From assembly GCF_910589235.1 (NCBI RefSeq), contig NC_060973.1, positions 4,659,501 to 4,723,500 on the forward strand: a DNA stretch of 64,000 nt, given 5' to 3'. The stretch's first letter is position 1. Every line of letters begins with the position of its first letter. Position numbers and translations under genes: made by a program. The stretch is from Vespa crabro. Lineage: Eukaryota > Arthropoda > Insecta > Hymenoptera > Vespidae. This document shows, in pieces, positions 13,075-25,225 of the stretch. The notes under the pieces are model-generated. The model searched no databases, was not told where the DNA came from, and was given only the letters and a program-made list of their open reading frames with translations.

Positions 13075-15733
13075 CTATGTGAAAATACGATGCATAAATT
13101 GTAATAAAAAAGAAACAGCAATCATTGTTGGAATAGATGTCATAATCGAAGAAGAACTTTCTTCTTGTACTCCAGTAACAGCAGCACTCCGAACATTGAC
13201 TAATAATGTTTCACAAGGTGTTACTTTTTTAATGAATCTAAATATAGATTCCACTATATTTCCAGGTGTTGGGTCTGAACATTTTTCCAATTCTTTAACG
13301 ATACAATGTTGTAGATTATTCATATCCCTGATAATTATAGAAGAATATATATATATATATTTGTTATATTATATATAAGATAAATATAATATTCAGATAT
13401 ATCTACTTACCTGCATTCTTTATCATCAAATATTAAAGATGGCAAACTTTCAAGTGTAGGCATTGCACCAGTAGTAGGATTAGCTGTAGGAATATAACTA
13501 CCAAATGTAGTATTGAAACAGTCTTGAATTTCTTGTTGCTTGGATTGAAAACAGTCTGGTCCTCCTGCTGCTATGAAGACTTCAAAAGAAAATAAGAAAC
13601 ATTAATTGATATTAATATATATATTTTAAACAATCTTATGCACATAAAAAAATACATACGGGCGATTCTATCTCCTTCTTTATAACATATAAAGTTAAGC
13701 AGAGATTCTGTGATATTTAGAATAATTTTTTTATTTTCACGCTCTTTTTGTTCAAGACAGGGTTCAATGGCAGTAGTAAAGTTATTTACACATGTTTTAA
13801 GAATAGAACTCCTCCGGCAATATTTTTTGAAAACTTCATCTAATTCGCCTTTAGGTTTGGCACTTTCCATTTCTGCATTTAACTCAGTCATGTTGATAAG
13901 CGATTTAAGGCACTTTTCCATTTCTGTCTGGGCATGTTTAGCATTCTGAAATGCATTTGGTCCACCATTCTTTCTGCATTTCTGTTCAAAAAGATTTGCA
14001 GCTTCTTGGATGCTAGGCAATGCCGAAGTATTTAAATTATTGATCTCAGAAATATTTATGATACTAGATGCTTTCTTAAGTATATCATCGCCAGATGGTA
14101 AATTTTCCTGCGTATTACCATATCCAAGAAAACCTATAATAAATAAATAATTTTTCTATATTATAATTTCTATATACTTATAATTTTGTTCAATACTAAG
14201 GAGCTTTTTTATTGCATAATGATAACAAATAAGTTAATTACTGATAAAAATATGCTTGCTCTTTTTTTTATCCGAATAAAACCTATTATTTATTGAATGT
14301 ATTTTGCTTTTATGTCTGTATGCATAATTATATAGTCGACAAAAAAAAATATCGTTAGGTTAATTCTACTAACAAGTGACTTGCAAGTCACACTTTTTAA
14401 TTTGTTCATCTGGAAATAAATGTTGATATTTTATTTCATGATTTGTTTTCTTAAACGATTAAATATCTTTATTGTTCCTACTTATCAAAAAGTGAAAATA
14501 CTAATTTTACTACCAATAACTTCATAATGTTAGCTATTGGTAAGATTATATAAAAAAATATAAAAAAATATTAAAAAATTTGCAATAGCTATGATCCACA
14601 AGTATACATACATATACATGATATAGATTATAATTACTGCAACAGAGGTATAATATAATGTAATCTACGGACTTTGAAACCGAGTTTTTCATCAACTGTT
14701 GCTGATGAGTGTTTATCTGTTCATGCAGGAAACAAGAAATATTTCGATCGTTTAATTATAATACGATAAACATATTTTTTAAATAATTTTATTTACTTAA
14801 TTATGAAATCTCACGAATAAAGTTATAATAATCGTTTATTATTAATAAGAGTTTGCACCGAACATATACAATCATTTTTCACGAGGTTAGAGGAAAAAAA
14901 ACAGGAAATAAAAATTATTATGTACATTTAATGTTTATTTAAAAATGATAATAATAAATCTATTTAAAAAAAAAAATAATAATATTAATTATATATTTTA
15001 TTAGATTACTGTAGAATATATCAGTACGTTGTCTTTTTATAGTTTTGAATCTCTCTTTGTGACTCATAGAATGACAAAATGGAATTGAATCTTTTGTGAA
15101 AAAAATTTGCTGATGCTTGACTAATCTATACCAACATAAACTAAGCCAATAATTAAATTAACTTCGATTTAAGGGTAACACAAAGACGTAACACTTTTGA
15201 CGATTCTTTAATCTTATAAACAAACTTCTTGGTAATCGGAACAACACATCTTAACAACGCGAAGTTGCTTAATCAGATCAAACTCCATATAATATTATCG
15301 ATACTTATTATTTAAAAATAAAAAAAATAATTGAACACTTCGATTATGTAACTACGCAAATCAACATAATTTTCATAATCCTAACAATCGTTCAAATTGA
15401 AAAGAAGAACAAATTTTAATGAACCTAAAAAACTATTTGAATGAAATGGATGATAAAAAAAATATATATATATATATATTTTTTATTCTTTTCCAATGAA
15501 AAAATTTTCCTCTTAAAGCTTTAAAATCTATTTTTTAGAGTGGTATTTTAAAAGATAAAGTACAAAAAATACTATTTCAAATGCTTATAAAGAATAAGAT
15601 AAGGAGTATCACAATGGGAAAAAAAGCACATATATCACAAGAAATTTTTTTCTTTTATATTTATTTATTTATTTATCTTTTTTAACTTACCAAAGAGTAA
15701 ACAGACTACGGCAATTGCAGTAGAATATTTCAT
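13075..15733 (-). CDS. 27-kDa hemolymph glycoprotein-like protein (DUF1397), possibly GPI-anchored
   Basis: Insect-specific cysteine-rich secreted family (27-kDa hemolymph protein, DUF1397); molecular role unknown. Exons (minus): 15733-15691, 14133-13660, 13579-13411, 13327-13075; 939 nt, 312 aa. Residues 1-20 form a signal peptide (MKYSTAIAVVCLLFGFLGYG). The body has regularly spaced cysteines (EQKCRKNGGPNAF, MEKCLKSLI, KYCRRSSILKTC, IEPCLEQ, NFICYKEGDRIA, AGGPDCF, QDCFNTTFG, DKECR, LQHCIVKELEKC, VTPCETLL) and N-glycosylation sequons (NMTE, NFTT, NITE, NTTF). The chain ends in a Ser-rich linker and a hydrophobic segment (SIPTMIAVSFLLQFMHRIF) with no cytoplasmic domain, as in GPI-anchor signals. 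Intron 1 (14134-15690) is long; the others are short. The family call rests on the Cys pattern and the repeated GGP motif. Confidence 0.85.
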
Positions 15734-16440
15734 TTTCACTTTCGAAAGAATAATAAAATTTGTTAATAAGGGCTTCACAAACGTGCACGTATTTACGTAG
15801 AGATCTTATTATCAGAAAAACTTAAGGACAGTTCATATACGACGAATTGCAGTTAAGATTTTTTTAACTTGAAAAGAAACCTTCACCTATGCACCTTGAT
15901 ATTTTGTTTTTGATTTAGCAGAGAGCGAGAGAGAGAGAGAGAGAGATAAAGATAGAGACAGAAATAGAGATAGAGAACACTTCACTGTGTTGACGATTAG
16001 TATGCACTGTACGAGAGATGAGTATGCTATTATTCTTATTTCTTTTTTCACTTGATCGAATAGAGACCGATGTTTTTTTTTTTTTTGTTACAGAAAATAT
16101 GCCGCTTGTGTCACGGCCGCGATCGAAACATAGCCGATGAAAGAGAAACGAAGAGAGACGCGATACGTATGTACAATAAGGTCATCAAGGTTCGATTGAA
16201 AATAAAGGAATAGACAAAGCCAGAATGAAAAGAGAATGCAAGCGAGCGAGCGAGCGAGCGAGCGAACGTGTGTGTGAATGAAATGAGAAGTAAGGAGGGG
16301 AAAAAAGAAAAAGATTCGAGAATAAAAATGCCGCCAAAATTTAAACAATCACGGTTACTATTTTATCTCAACAATGAGATGGAATAGCTTAGCGAATAGT
16401 TTATATAAGTTCTCAACGATTTTTATTTCCCTCTCTCTTC

Positions 16441-16482
<42 letters not shown>

Positions 16483-16899
16483 TTCTTCTCCTACTCTTAC
16501 AACTCAGCCCCTCTTTTTAGCTTTTTCTTATTTTTTTTATTTTTGCTTTGTTTGCATTTTTCTCATTGACTTTTGTACTTCTCTTTGATATTTATCTATG
16601 ATATAAAAGTAATCTTGCATTTTCTACACGTCTACACATTTCTTATTTTTAAAAATGTTACATGATACTTTTATTAAGACTACAAATGGTATATTGTTTA
16701 TTGATAACGTGAAATCGATTATAATGTATCGTTGGAATGTATATTATATATAAGTGAACAAGAATTTTACATAAAAATATAATAATTAATTTAACTAACT
16801 AAAATTAAAATTAAAATTAAAATTAAACTAAAACTAAAATTAAAATAACTGAATAACTAAAGTATAAATAATTTATAAATTTGGCGCTTGACAGAAAAA
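15734..16899. other. Upstream region of the DUF1397 gene; simple repeats
   Basis: Non-coding. It contains (GA)n at 15920-15946, (GCGA)n at about 16241-16266, (CT)n at 16431-16490, and a tandem AAAATT-type repeat at about 16799-16850. The 15734-16350 part should include the promoter and 5' UTR of the DUF1397 gene. The minus open frame at 16088-16348 is a product of the repeat composition. Confidence 0.6.
16431..16490. repeat. (CT)n microsatellite
   Basis: Nearly pure CT dinucleotide run with two CTTT interruptions, read directly. Confidence 0.9.
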
Positions 16900-16971
16900 T
16901 CCTAGGTAGTACAGTGGCCAGTATCCCCGCCTGTCACGCGGGAGACCGGGGTTCGATTCCCCGCCTGGGAG
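16900..16971 (+). tRNA. trnD-GUC: tRNA-Asp (anticodon GUC)
   Basis: 72 nt. The acceptor stem is TCCTAGG with CCTGGGA (one T-G wobble, the rest Watson-Crick), and the discriminator base is G at 16971. The D arm is TAGTACAGTGGCCAGTA. The anticodon arm CCGCCTGTCACGCGG presents GTC, and the T arm CCGGGGTTCGATTCCCCG contains the B box GTTCGATTC. A T-run downstream (from about 16974) fits a Pol III terminator. No intron, and CCA is not encoded, as usual in eukaryotes. The acceptor stem departs from the common eukaryotic tRNA-Asp TCCTCGT form but is compensated, so it should fold and be functional. Confidence 0.95.
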
Positions 16972-17220
16972 ATTTTTTATTTTTATTTATTTATTTTTTT
17001 ATTTTTATGAACGATTATTACACCAATATCATCAATATCATCACCATTAAAGTTTACAAATTGATAATCCCAACAGCAGTAAATACACCGACGTTGTGTA
17101 ATTGTTTAATTATAATAAAATGATTGAATTAGAATATTTTATATTTTCTAAATATATGAAAATTTGAAATCTAGGTCAATATTTTATTACAGTATACTCA
17201 AAATAAGTATTTTCTTCCGA

Positions 17221-17291
17221 GCATCGGTGGTTCAGTGGTAGAATGCTCGCCTGCCACGCGGGCGGCCCGGGTTCGATTCCCGGCCGATGCA
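17221..17291 (+). tRNA. trnG-GCC: tRNA-Gly (anticodon GCC)
   Basis: 71 nt, acceptor GCATCGG paired with CCGATGC, discriminator A. The D arm is TGGTTCAGTGGTAGAATG, the anticodon arm CTCGCCTGCCACGCGGG has GCC, and the T arm CCCGGGTTCGATTCCCGG has the canonical B box. It is followed within a few bases by a long T-run (from about 17297), the Pol III terminator. It lies 249 bp downstream of tRNA-Asp on the same strand. Confidence 0.97.
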
Positions 17292-17857
17292 AATCCTTTT
17301 TTTTTTCTTTTTTTAATTTTCCTTTAATAATTATATTTGTTTACATCGTTGTTAGAATATTTATTTTATTTACCCATAAATACACACAATATAATTTAAT
17401 TAATATTTATTCGCATAAGTAAAAAACAAAAACAAAGAAAAGAAAAACTAAATTTTATATTTAAAATATGGATTATAGGATTTGATATCATATGCACACG
17501 TATATAATTAGATTGGTCCCTGCAACCAACTTTGTCGAACATTGAAATAGGACAACATAGTGGAATTCGAAATATCGAAATTATGTATATACATCAAAAT
17601 TATGTACATTTAAATGTACATTAAGTATAGATGTATCATCACATACAACGTTATATAATTATAGTTTTATAACATTTGTATATAACACCAATGCTCGATA
17701 ATTTCTATGAAAATTGCAATAACACGGTTGGAATAATCTCTGTGCGATTTCATCCTAAGATTTGTATCGTTTTTCAAAATAAGATTATTTGAACAGAAGC
17801 TCGCGTGTAACGTGCTTTAGTTTATTATTAGATAAATAATCAAATGGAGTTAATCTT
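17292..17857. other. AT-rich spacer between tRNA-Gly and the calcyphosine-like gene
   Basis: No gene seen. The right part presumably contains the 3' UTR of the minus-strand calcyphosine-like gene. It includes small repeats of ATGTACATTTA-like words near 17580-17625. Confidence 0.5.
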
Positions 17858-19235
<1,378 letters not shown>

Positions 19236-20126
19236 GTCTGGAAGAGAGGGAACGATCGTGTGAATCATTGTGACTCAGATAAAGAACATGAAGGAGGGAG
19301 AATATAACAAGAGAAAATAAATTCAGTTCGACTGTGTAAATCGAGCCTTTAAAGGATTTTCGTGATGTTTTCTTTTTTCTTTTTTTTCTCTCTCCCTCTC
19401 TTTTTTTTGTTTTTATATATTCAAACATAACGTATAACGTATATATTATATCGACGTATGGTTATCTTTGTGTAATATGCGCGATAACGTACGATCAATA
19501 AGTATCCTTTCGTTTATTTATTTGTTGGAGAAAATGTGCTCTGAAAATAGAATCGAATAGTAAAAATGAATAAGAAAAAAAAAATAATAATAGTAAATAA
19601 ATAAATAAAGGAAAAGAAGGCAATGAAATTTTTATAAAATTGTTAATTTGGATTCGTTGAGAGATATCGATAATAATTGAGAATAGAAGTAATTCGGGGT
19701 GATAAGGAAAACTGAAAAGTTTCTTTTTCGAATAGATTTAAATTAAATCGATAGAAAACAATATCTAACGACAAATACTACGTAAGACAACTCACAATAT
19801 ATTTTCTTTCTTTTTTTAAACCTCTATTTTTCTTTCTTTTTTTCTTTTTTAAGGAGGTTTCAGATAATTTATAGAAGTCACATCAACAAATGGAAACGTT
19901 CGACTCGAAGGACTGCCGGGGTTAGACTAGTAAACAGCAGATAGTAGGAAATGATTCCTTAAATATTTAAGAAACGTTCAATGTCAGTCGTCTTGTTTTA
20001 TCCAAGGATAAGTTTCCTATGTAAGACAATATATGTCTAATCTGTCTGATATATATAATCTAACATTGGCTTTTTCTTCTTTTTTTTTCGATTCCACCAA
20101 TTAACGATCGGTGAAGTTCGACTCAC

Positions 20127-20220
20127 CAAAATTTTCAGAAAATAATGTTTCCTCTGGCGAACGGAAGTCGTCTTCGTCTTCTGTTTATCGATCGCTATGA
20201 TCGTAATGGTTGAAAGTTAT
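20127..20220 (-). other. CAPSL: Probable 5' non-coding exon of the calcyphosine-like gene
   Basis: The minus-strand GTGAGT donor at 20126-20121 is strong, and joining base 20127 to the acceptor-defined exon at 19237 keeps an open frame. The 5' limit is not defined; 20220 is an arbitrary bound. An in-frame stop lies upstream near 20180. Support is splice-signal only. Confidence 0.45.
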
Positions 20221-20229
20221 AAATGACTA

Positions 20230-21290
20230 AAGGGAAAATATAAAATGGGTAGTTTCTCGGAAGAAGAGCGGAAGGTAAGTGACAATGTTCGAATTCATCG
20301 ACGCGTATCGTCGCATCCTATAGTTCAAACACACATATTGCTCGAGTAGGCGCGCACGCAGAACGGCTACATTCTCGCATGTTGCTTCTACTCGAAAAGG
20401 AGCTTTGTTTGACATGTGTGGTCTATAACTATGTGTACGCTTGCAGGTCTTTTGCCGATGGAAGACGTATCCATAACGACGAATGTGTCACAACACGCAT
20501 ATTCGTATGAACAAAAAAGAAAGAAGAAAAAAAAGAAACAAATTTGTCGAATTTATATATGGGATCATTTATCTATTTGCTTCACATTTTTCTTCTTTTT
20601 AGAACTTCGAATCTCTTTCTAAAGTAGTTTCATTATTCTAATAACAATTATTTGGATTGTGAAGTATTTTTTGAATAAATAACATGATCATTTTTGTTAT
20701 TAGTGGGTTAGTTTATATATTTAATTTTTGATACTTGCTGATAGATATACATACCTTACATTACTTATAGATGTATTTGACTTAATGTAGATGTTAATTC
20801 ATGACATAAAATATTATAAAAAAAAGTAATCGATACGTTGGTATTATATTTTTATGTTTTTAACTTAAATCAATTATAAGTAATCCATGATTTGCATAAG
20901 ATCCGATTACTATATAGCAAGAAGAGATAATGATATCAATATTTTAATTAAAAAATTATATTATCAACACACGATAAATTATATTGAAAAGTTTTCAACA
21001 GTCCAGTTGAAAGTTATTTTACCGACAGCTGCTAACTTCTTAACACACACATGCCGATAATAAAGAGAATATTTTTTTCCTTTCAATTAAGTATAATAAA
21101 GCTTTCTCTTATTCCTTAATATTTAAATCATTTTCAAAGAACTATTGAAAATAATTCCGGAAATAGTATATATTTTCAATTTTCTTTAACAATTCAATTA
21201 CTTCCTTAAACTGAACATTCTCGAAATACATAAGTAACGACCATGTATTCCCGAGCGACGAATTAAAATACGACATTTGGAAGAATTGCC
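20230..21290. other. Divergent spacer between the calcyphosine-like gene and endoplasmin
   Basis: Contains an RFX X-box-like site at 20467-20480 and a short splice-joined open frame (see findings). The rest, 20640-21290, is plain AT-rich DNA in which I see nothing. Confidence 0.5.
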
Positions 21291-21323
21291 AAGAGTTTCT
21301 CTGTGATTGGTCTATTTCTATTG

Positions 21324-21342
21324 CGTGGTCCCACGCGATTGG
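21324..21342 (-). promoter_or_regulatory. ER stress response element (ERSE), CCAAT-N9-CCACG
   Basis: On the minus strand ATTGG at 21338-21342 reads CCAAT, followed by exactly nine bases (21337-21329) and CCACG (CGTGG at 21324-21328). This is a perfect match to CCAAT-N9-CCACG, the NF-Y plus ATF6/XBP1 element known upstream of BiP and GRP94. It lies 152 bp before the endoplasmin start codon. A further ATTGG (21306-21310) gives a second CCAAT box. Confidence 0.9.
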
Positions 21343-21493
21343 TTTTTGATTATTTACTTCTCTTCTCTATATGATGATGTCGAGTTGGATTCTGTGACAG
21401 TCGGCGAAAAATAGTGGTGCGAAGCGTTTGTGATATATTTGGTAAAGCGTCATCGCTTTAACTAATATTCTTTGTAGAACTCGCGCAATAGTT

Positions 21494-24204
21494 ATGCAAA
21501 AATTATTCATATTTTTAACGGCCCTGATACTTTTAGCAGGTAATTTTTATATTTAATTAAATTAAAAATATATTTAATGGCCTTTAAACAACAAGATCTA
21601 TAAGTTTTATTTTTATTTTCTAAGGGCTCGTTAGGGCTGAAGATGAAACAGAAGATAAAATTGGAACTGTAGAAAAAGATCTTGGATCTAGTCGAGAAGG
21701 ATCACGTACCGGTAAGAGTCATTTATATTTTATACAGTTTTATATAATATGCTTTGTGTATTCTTTTCTTATTCTATCCTCACCATCATTTACAAATAAA
21801 TTAATTCAATTTAAATTGAAACAAACATGCACATCCTTTTAATTTTTAAATCACATATCGTTTGCAGATGATGAGGTTATTCAAAGAGATGAGGAACGTA
21901 TAAAATTGGATGGATTAAATGTAGCTCAGATAAAGGAACTTAGGGCTAAGGCAGAGAAATTTACGTTTCAAACAGAAGTTAATCGCATGATGAAACTTAT
22001 TATAAATTCACTTTATCGTAATAAGGAGATCTTTCTCAGAGAATTAATATCTAATGCATCCGATGCTTTAGATAAGATCAGATTGTTGTCCCTTACTGAT
22101 AAAAATGTTTTGAACGCCAATTCTGAACTAGCTATCAGAATAAAGGCCGATAAGGAAAATAAAATATTGAGCATAACAGATTCTGGTATAGCCATGACCA
22201 AATCTGATTTGATCAATAATCTTGGAACAATTGCTAAATCTGGTACTGCTGAATTTTTGGGTAAAATGCAAGATGTAAAAAATGCACAAGACATGAACGA
22301 TATGATTGGTCAATTTGGTGTTGGATTTTACTCTGCCTTTTTGGTTGCCAATACGGTAGTTGTCACTACTAAACATAACGATGATAAACAATACATTTGG
22401 GAATCTGACAGCAGTAGCTATAATATCGTTGAAGATCCTAGAGGAGACACACTTAAGAGAGGAACAACAATAAGGTAAAAACTGAAAAAAATTTTTTTAT
22501 TCTTATAAATTGTTTGTAACATATAATATGCAGGAAAAATTTCTTTTATATTATAGTTTGCACATGAAGGATGAAGCATTGGATTTCTTGGAAGAAGATA
22601 CTGTTAGGAATTTAATTAAAAAGTATTCCCAATTTATTAACTTCCCTATCTATCTTTGGAATAGCAAAGTTATACAAGTGGACGAAGAAGATGATGAATC
22701 TAAACCAAAAAAAGAAGAAGACACTGAGAAAGATACAGAGGATAAATCTGAGGAAGAAGAAGAGGATGTTAAAGTAGAAGAATCATCAGAAGATGAGAAG
22801 AAGACCAAAAAAGTAGATAAAACTGTTTGGGATTGGGAACTTTTAAACGAATCTAAACCAATTTGGACTTTAAAACCGTCAGAAGTCGATGATAAGGAAT
22901 ACAATGAATTTTATAAAACATTAACAAAAGATACGCAAGATCCTTTGGCAAAGATCCACTTTGTTGCGGAAGGTGAAGTCACATTCAAATCTCTTTTATT
23001 CATTCCTAAGGTCCAGCCCAGTGACAGTTTTAATAGATACGGTACAAAAGCAGATAATATTAAGTTATATGTTAGGCGTGTATTTATTACCGATAAATTC
23101 ACCGATATGATGCCTAATTATTTGTCCTTCATACGTGGTATCGTAGACAGTGACGATTTGCCGCTTAATGTGTCGCGTGAAAATTTGCAACAGCACAAAT
23201 TAATTAAGGTCATTAAGAAAAAGCTTATTAGAAAAGTTCTAGATATGATAAAGAAAATTTCGAAGGAAGATTATGAGAAATTCTGGAAAGAATATAGTAC
23301 AAATATTAAATTAGGTGTTATTGAGGATCCTCAAAATCGTGCCAGATTATCGAAACTTTTGCAATTCCGTTCTTCGACTCAAAAGGGAACTACTTCATTG
23401 GCGGATTATGTATCGCGTATGAAACCTAAGCAACAGCATATTTATTATATTGCTGGAACTTCTGAAGCAGAGGTAGAGAAATCTCCATTCGTTGAAAGAT
23501 TGAACAAAAAAGGATACGAAGTTTTGTATTTAACAGAACCTGTTGATGAATACACTATTTCTGCTTTTCCTGATTTCGATGGAAAGAAATTCCAAAATGT
23601 CGCCAAGGAGGGTTTCCAATTGGATGAAGGTGAAAAAGCTAAAGAAATACAAGAACAATTACAAACAACGTTCGAACCTTTGCTTAAATGGTTGAATGAT
23701 ATTTTGAAAGATCATATCAGTAAAGCACAGGTCTCTGAACGTCTAACAGATTCACCGTGTGCTCTTGTTGCGAGTATGTTTGGATGGACAGGAAATATGG
23801 AAAGATTAGCGATCTCCAATGCTCATCAAAAGTCTGATGATCCACAGAAAACTTATTACTTAAATCAAAAGAAAACTTTAGAAATCAATCCAAGGCATCC
23901 ACTTATCAGGGAATTACTACATAGGATTCAAGTTGATCCGTCTGATCAAACTGCAAAAGACATAGCTATAATGATGTTTAGAACAGCAACTCTTCGATCA
24001 GGATATATGTTGAAAGAAACTGCTAGTTTTGCTGATAGCGTGGAACAGCTTATGAGGAAAACATTAGGTATTTCTTTGGACGAAGTACCAGAAGAAGAAG
24101 AAATTCAAGAGGAAGATACTGTAAGTTCCACAGAGACAGAACAAGTAACAGAAGTTGATGCGGAGGAGGAAAAAGAAGAGGAGGAGGGACATGATGAACT
24201 CTAA
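21494..24204 (+). CDS. Gp93: Endoplasmin / GRP94 (Gp93), ER Hsp90 chaperone
   Basis: ER-lumenal Hsp90 that folds secreted and membrane proteins. Exons: 21494-21539, 21625-21711, 21868-22474, 22557-24204; 2388 nt, 795 aa (human 803). The signal peptide is [21 protein letters not shown] short acidic pre-N segment precedes the ATPase domain: [37 protein letters not shown] (catalytic Glu and Asn), an N-box reading [19 protein letters not shown] and [16 protein letters not shown] charged linker ([14 protein letters not shown]...) leads to the middle domain, including [21 protein letters not shown] with the conserved Arg. The C-terminal dimerisation domain ends in a long acidic tail and HDEL, an ER-retrieval signal; there is no MEEVD. 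The N-box alanine replaces the glycine invariant in Hsp90s I know (see findings). Expression is likely induced by unfolded proteins via the ERSE upstream. Confidence 0.97.
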
Positions 24205-25019
24205 ACAAGTGCAGCCGTGTATAATACAAAAGACTTATTCTAGTTTTTCAGCTATACAATGTATAGCGATATTGTGCACTCTATTGCCGTTGCAAATGTT
24301 ATTGCAAACTTATAAACCATTTAGATATGAACAGCATTATGTTAAAATGATAAAATCCGAGATTTTTTATGATTTATAGCACTACTATCATCTCGAATAG
24401 ATATGTGTATTTAATGGAGGATGATTACACATATATATTATGCTCTTTGAAAAAAAAAAAAAAAAAAAAAAAATTATACCACAAAAATATAATTCATTCT
24501 CATCAAGAAATGAGATGCAATTTCTATTTGGATAAAAAGTTGAAAACTTTATTATGTATCTTATTCACTTAGTTTGATCTTCCATTTTATTTGTAGTATC
24601 TTACAAGAAAAGAGCATTGACTGAATATTATTAGTACGGTATGTATGTGACATGTGCGTATGTCTCTCTTTGTATACGTGATATATATTGACAAAAAAAA
24701 AAAAAAAAAAAAAATTAACGAAAGACAAACATATTTTGTTTATTTTCTCACATTCCTACAGTGTATAACTTCATGATCTATATTATAAAACTCAAAAAAA
24801 ATATATATTTCCATTTTATTATTATACGTAAAAATCAGGTTCAAATAAATATCTAATTTATGAATATAAATATATAGATATATATAAGAATATAAAAATA
24901 AAAGAAAAGAAAATAAGACATTATTTTGTTCGACAAAATACAATTTTAATTATTTTAAATAAATTTATAATGAAAAACTAAATACGAAGAGGAAAATAAA
25001 AGATTTTCAAATGATGTTA
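24205..25019 (+). other. Endoplasmin 3' UTR and downstream AT-rich DNA
   Basis: Contains poly-A runs at about 24451-24471 and 24691-24714. The short plus-strand frames here are chance. Poly(A) addition probably occurs after one of the AATAAA-like sites around 24955-25000. Confidence 0.5.
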
Positions 25020-25225
25020 CGGAATCGACTTCCGGCCGCCATCTTTACTTACTCGATTCGAAGCACCAATCTTATTTGAGCATTCTCATGAAATCGGGAC
25101 GTAAAGTGTAAGACATAGGAGCGCGGTCAAGTGCTCATTTCCGTTTTCGAATCCTACGTCACCTACTCTGAAAGCCCGTGTGTTTTGTGTTTCTTTGGGG
25201 CCATGATGATTCTCGCTAATTTAAC
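25020..25225 (+). promoter_or_regulatory. FAM120-like promoter and non-coding first exon
   Basis: A GC-richer island. An ETS-type ACTTCCGG (25028-25035) is fused to GCCGCCATCTT (25035-25045), a YY1-type core seen at housekeeping promoters. A consensus donor GTAAGT follows base 25225, and a polypyrimidine-AG acceptor at 25972-25973 fits a 5' UTR exon 2 running into the coding exon. An upstream ATG at 25204 opens a 22-codon uORF across that junction. Confidence 0.6.

Noticed and set aside
15920..16490. Possible satellite or CRISPR-like array
   Set aside because: The repeats are ordinary GA, GCGA and CT microsatellites with no spacer structure.
19665..19672. TATCGATA (DRE) within the calcyphosine-like 5' region
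   Set aside because: Falls in the intron between the non-coding and coding exons, with no promoter context; an 8-mer is expected by chance in AT-rich DNA.
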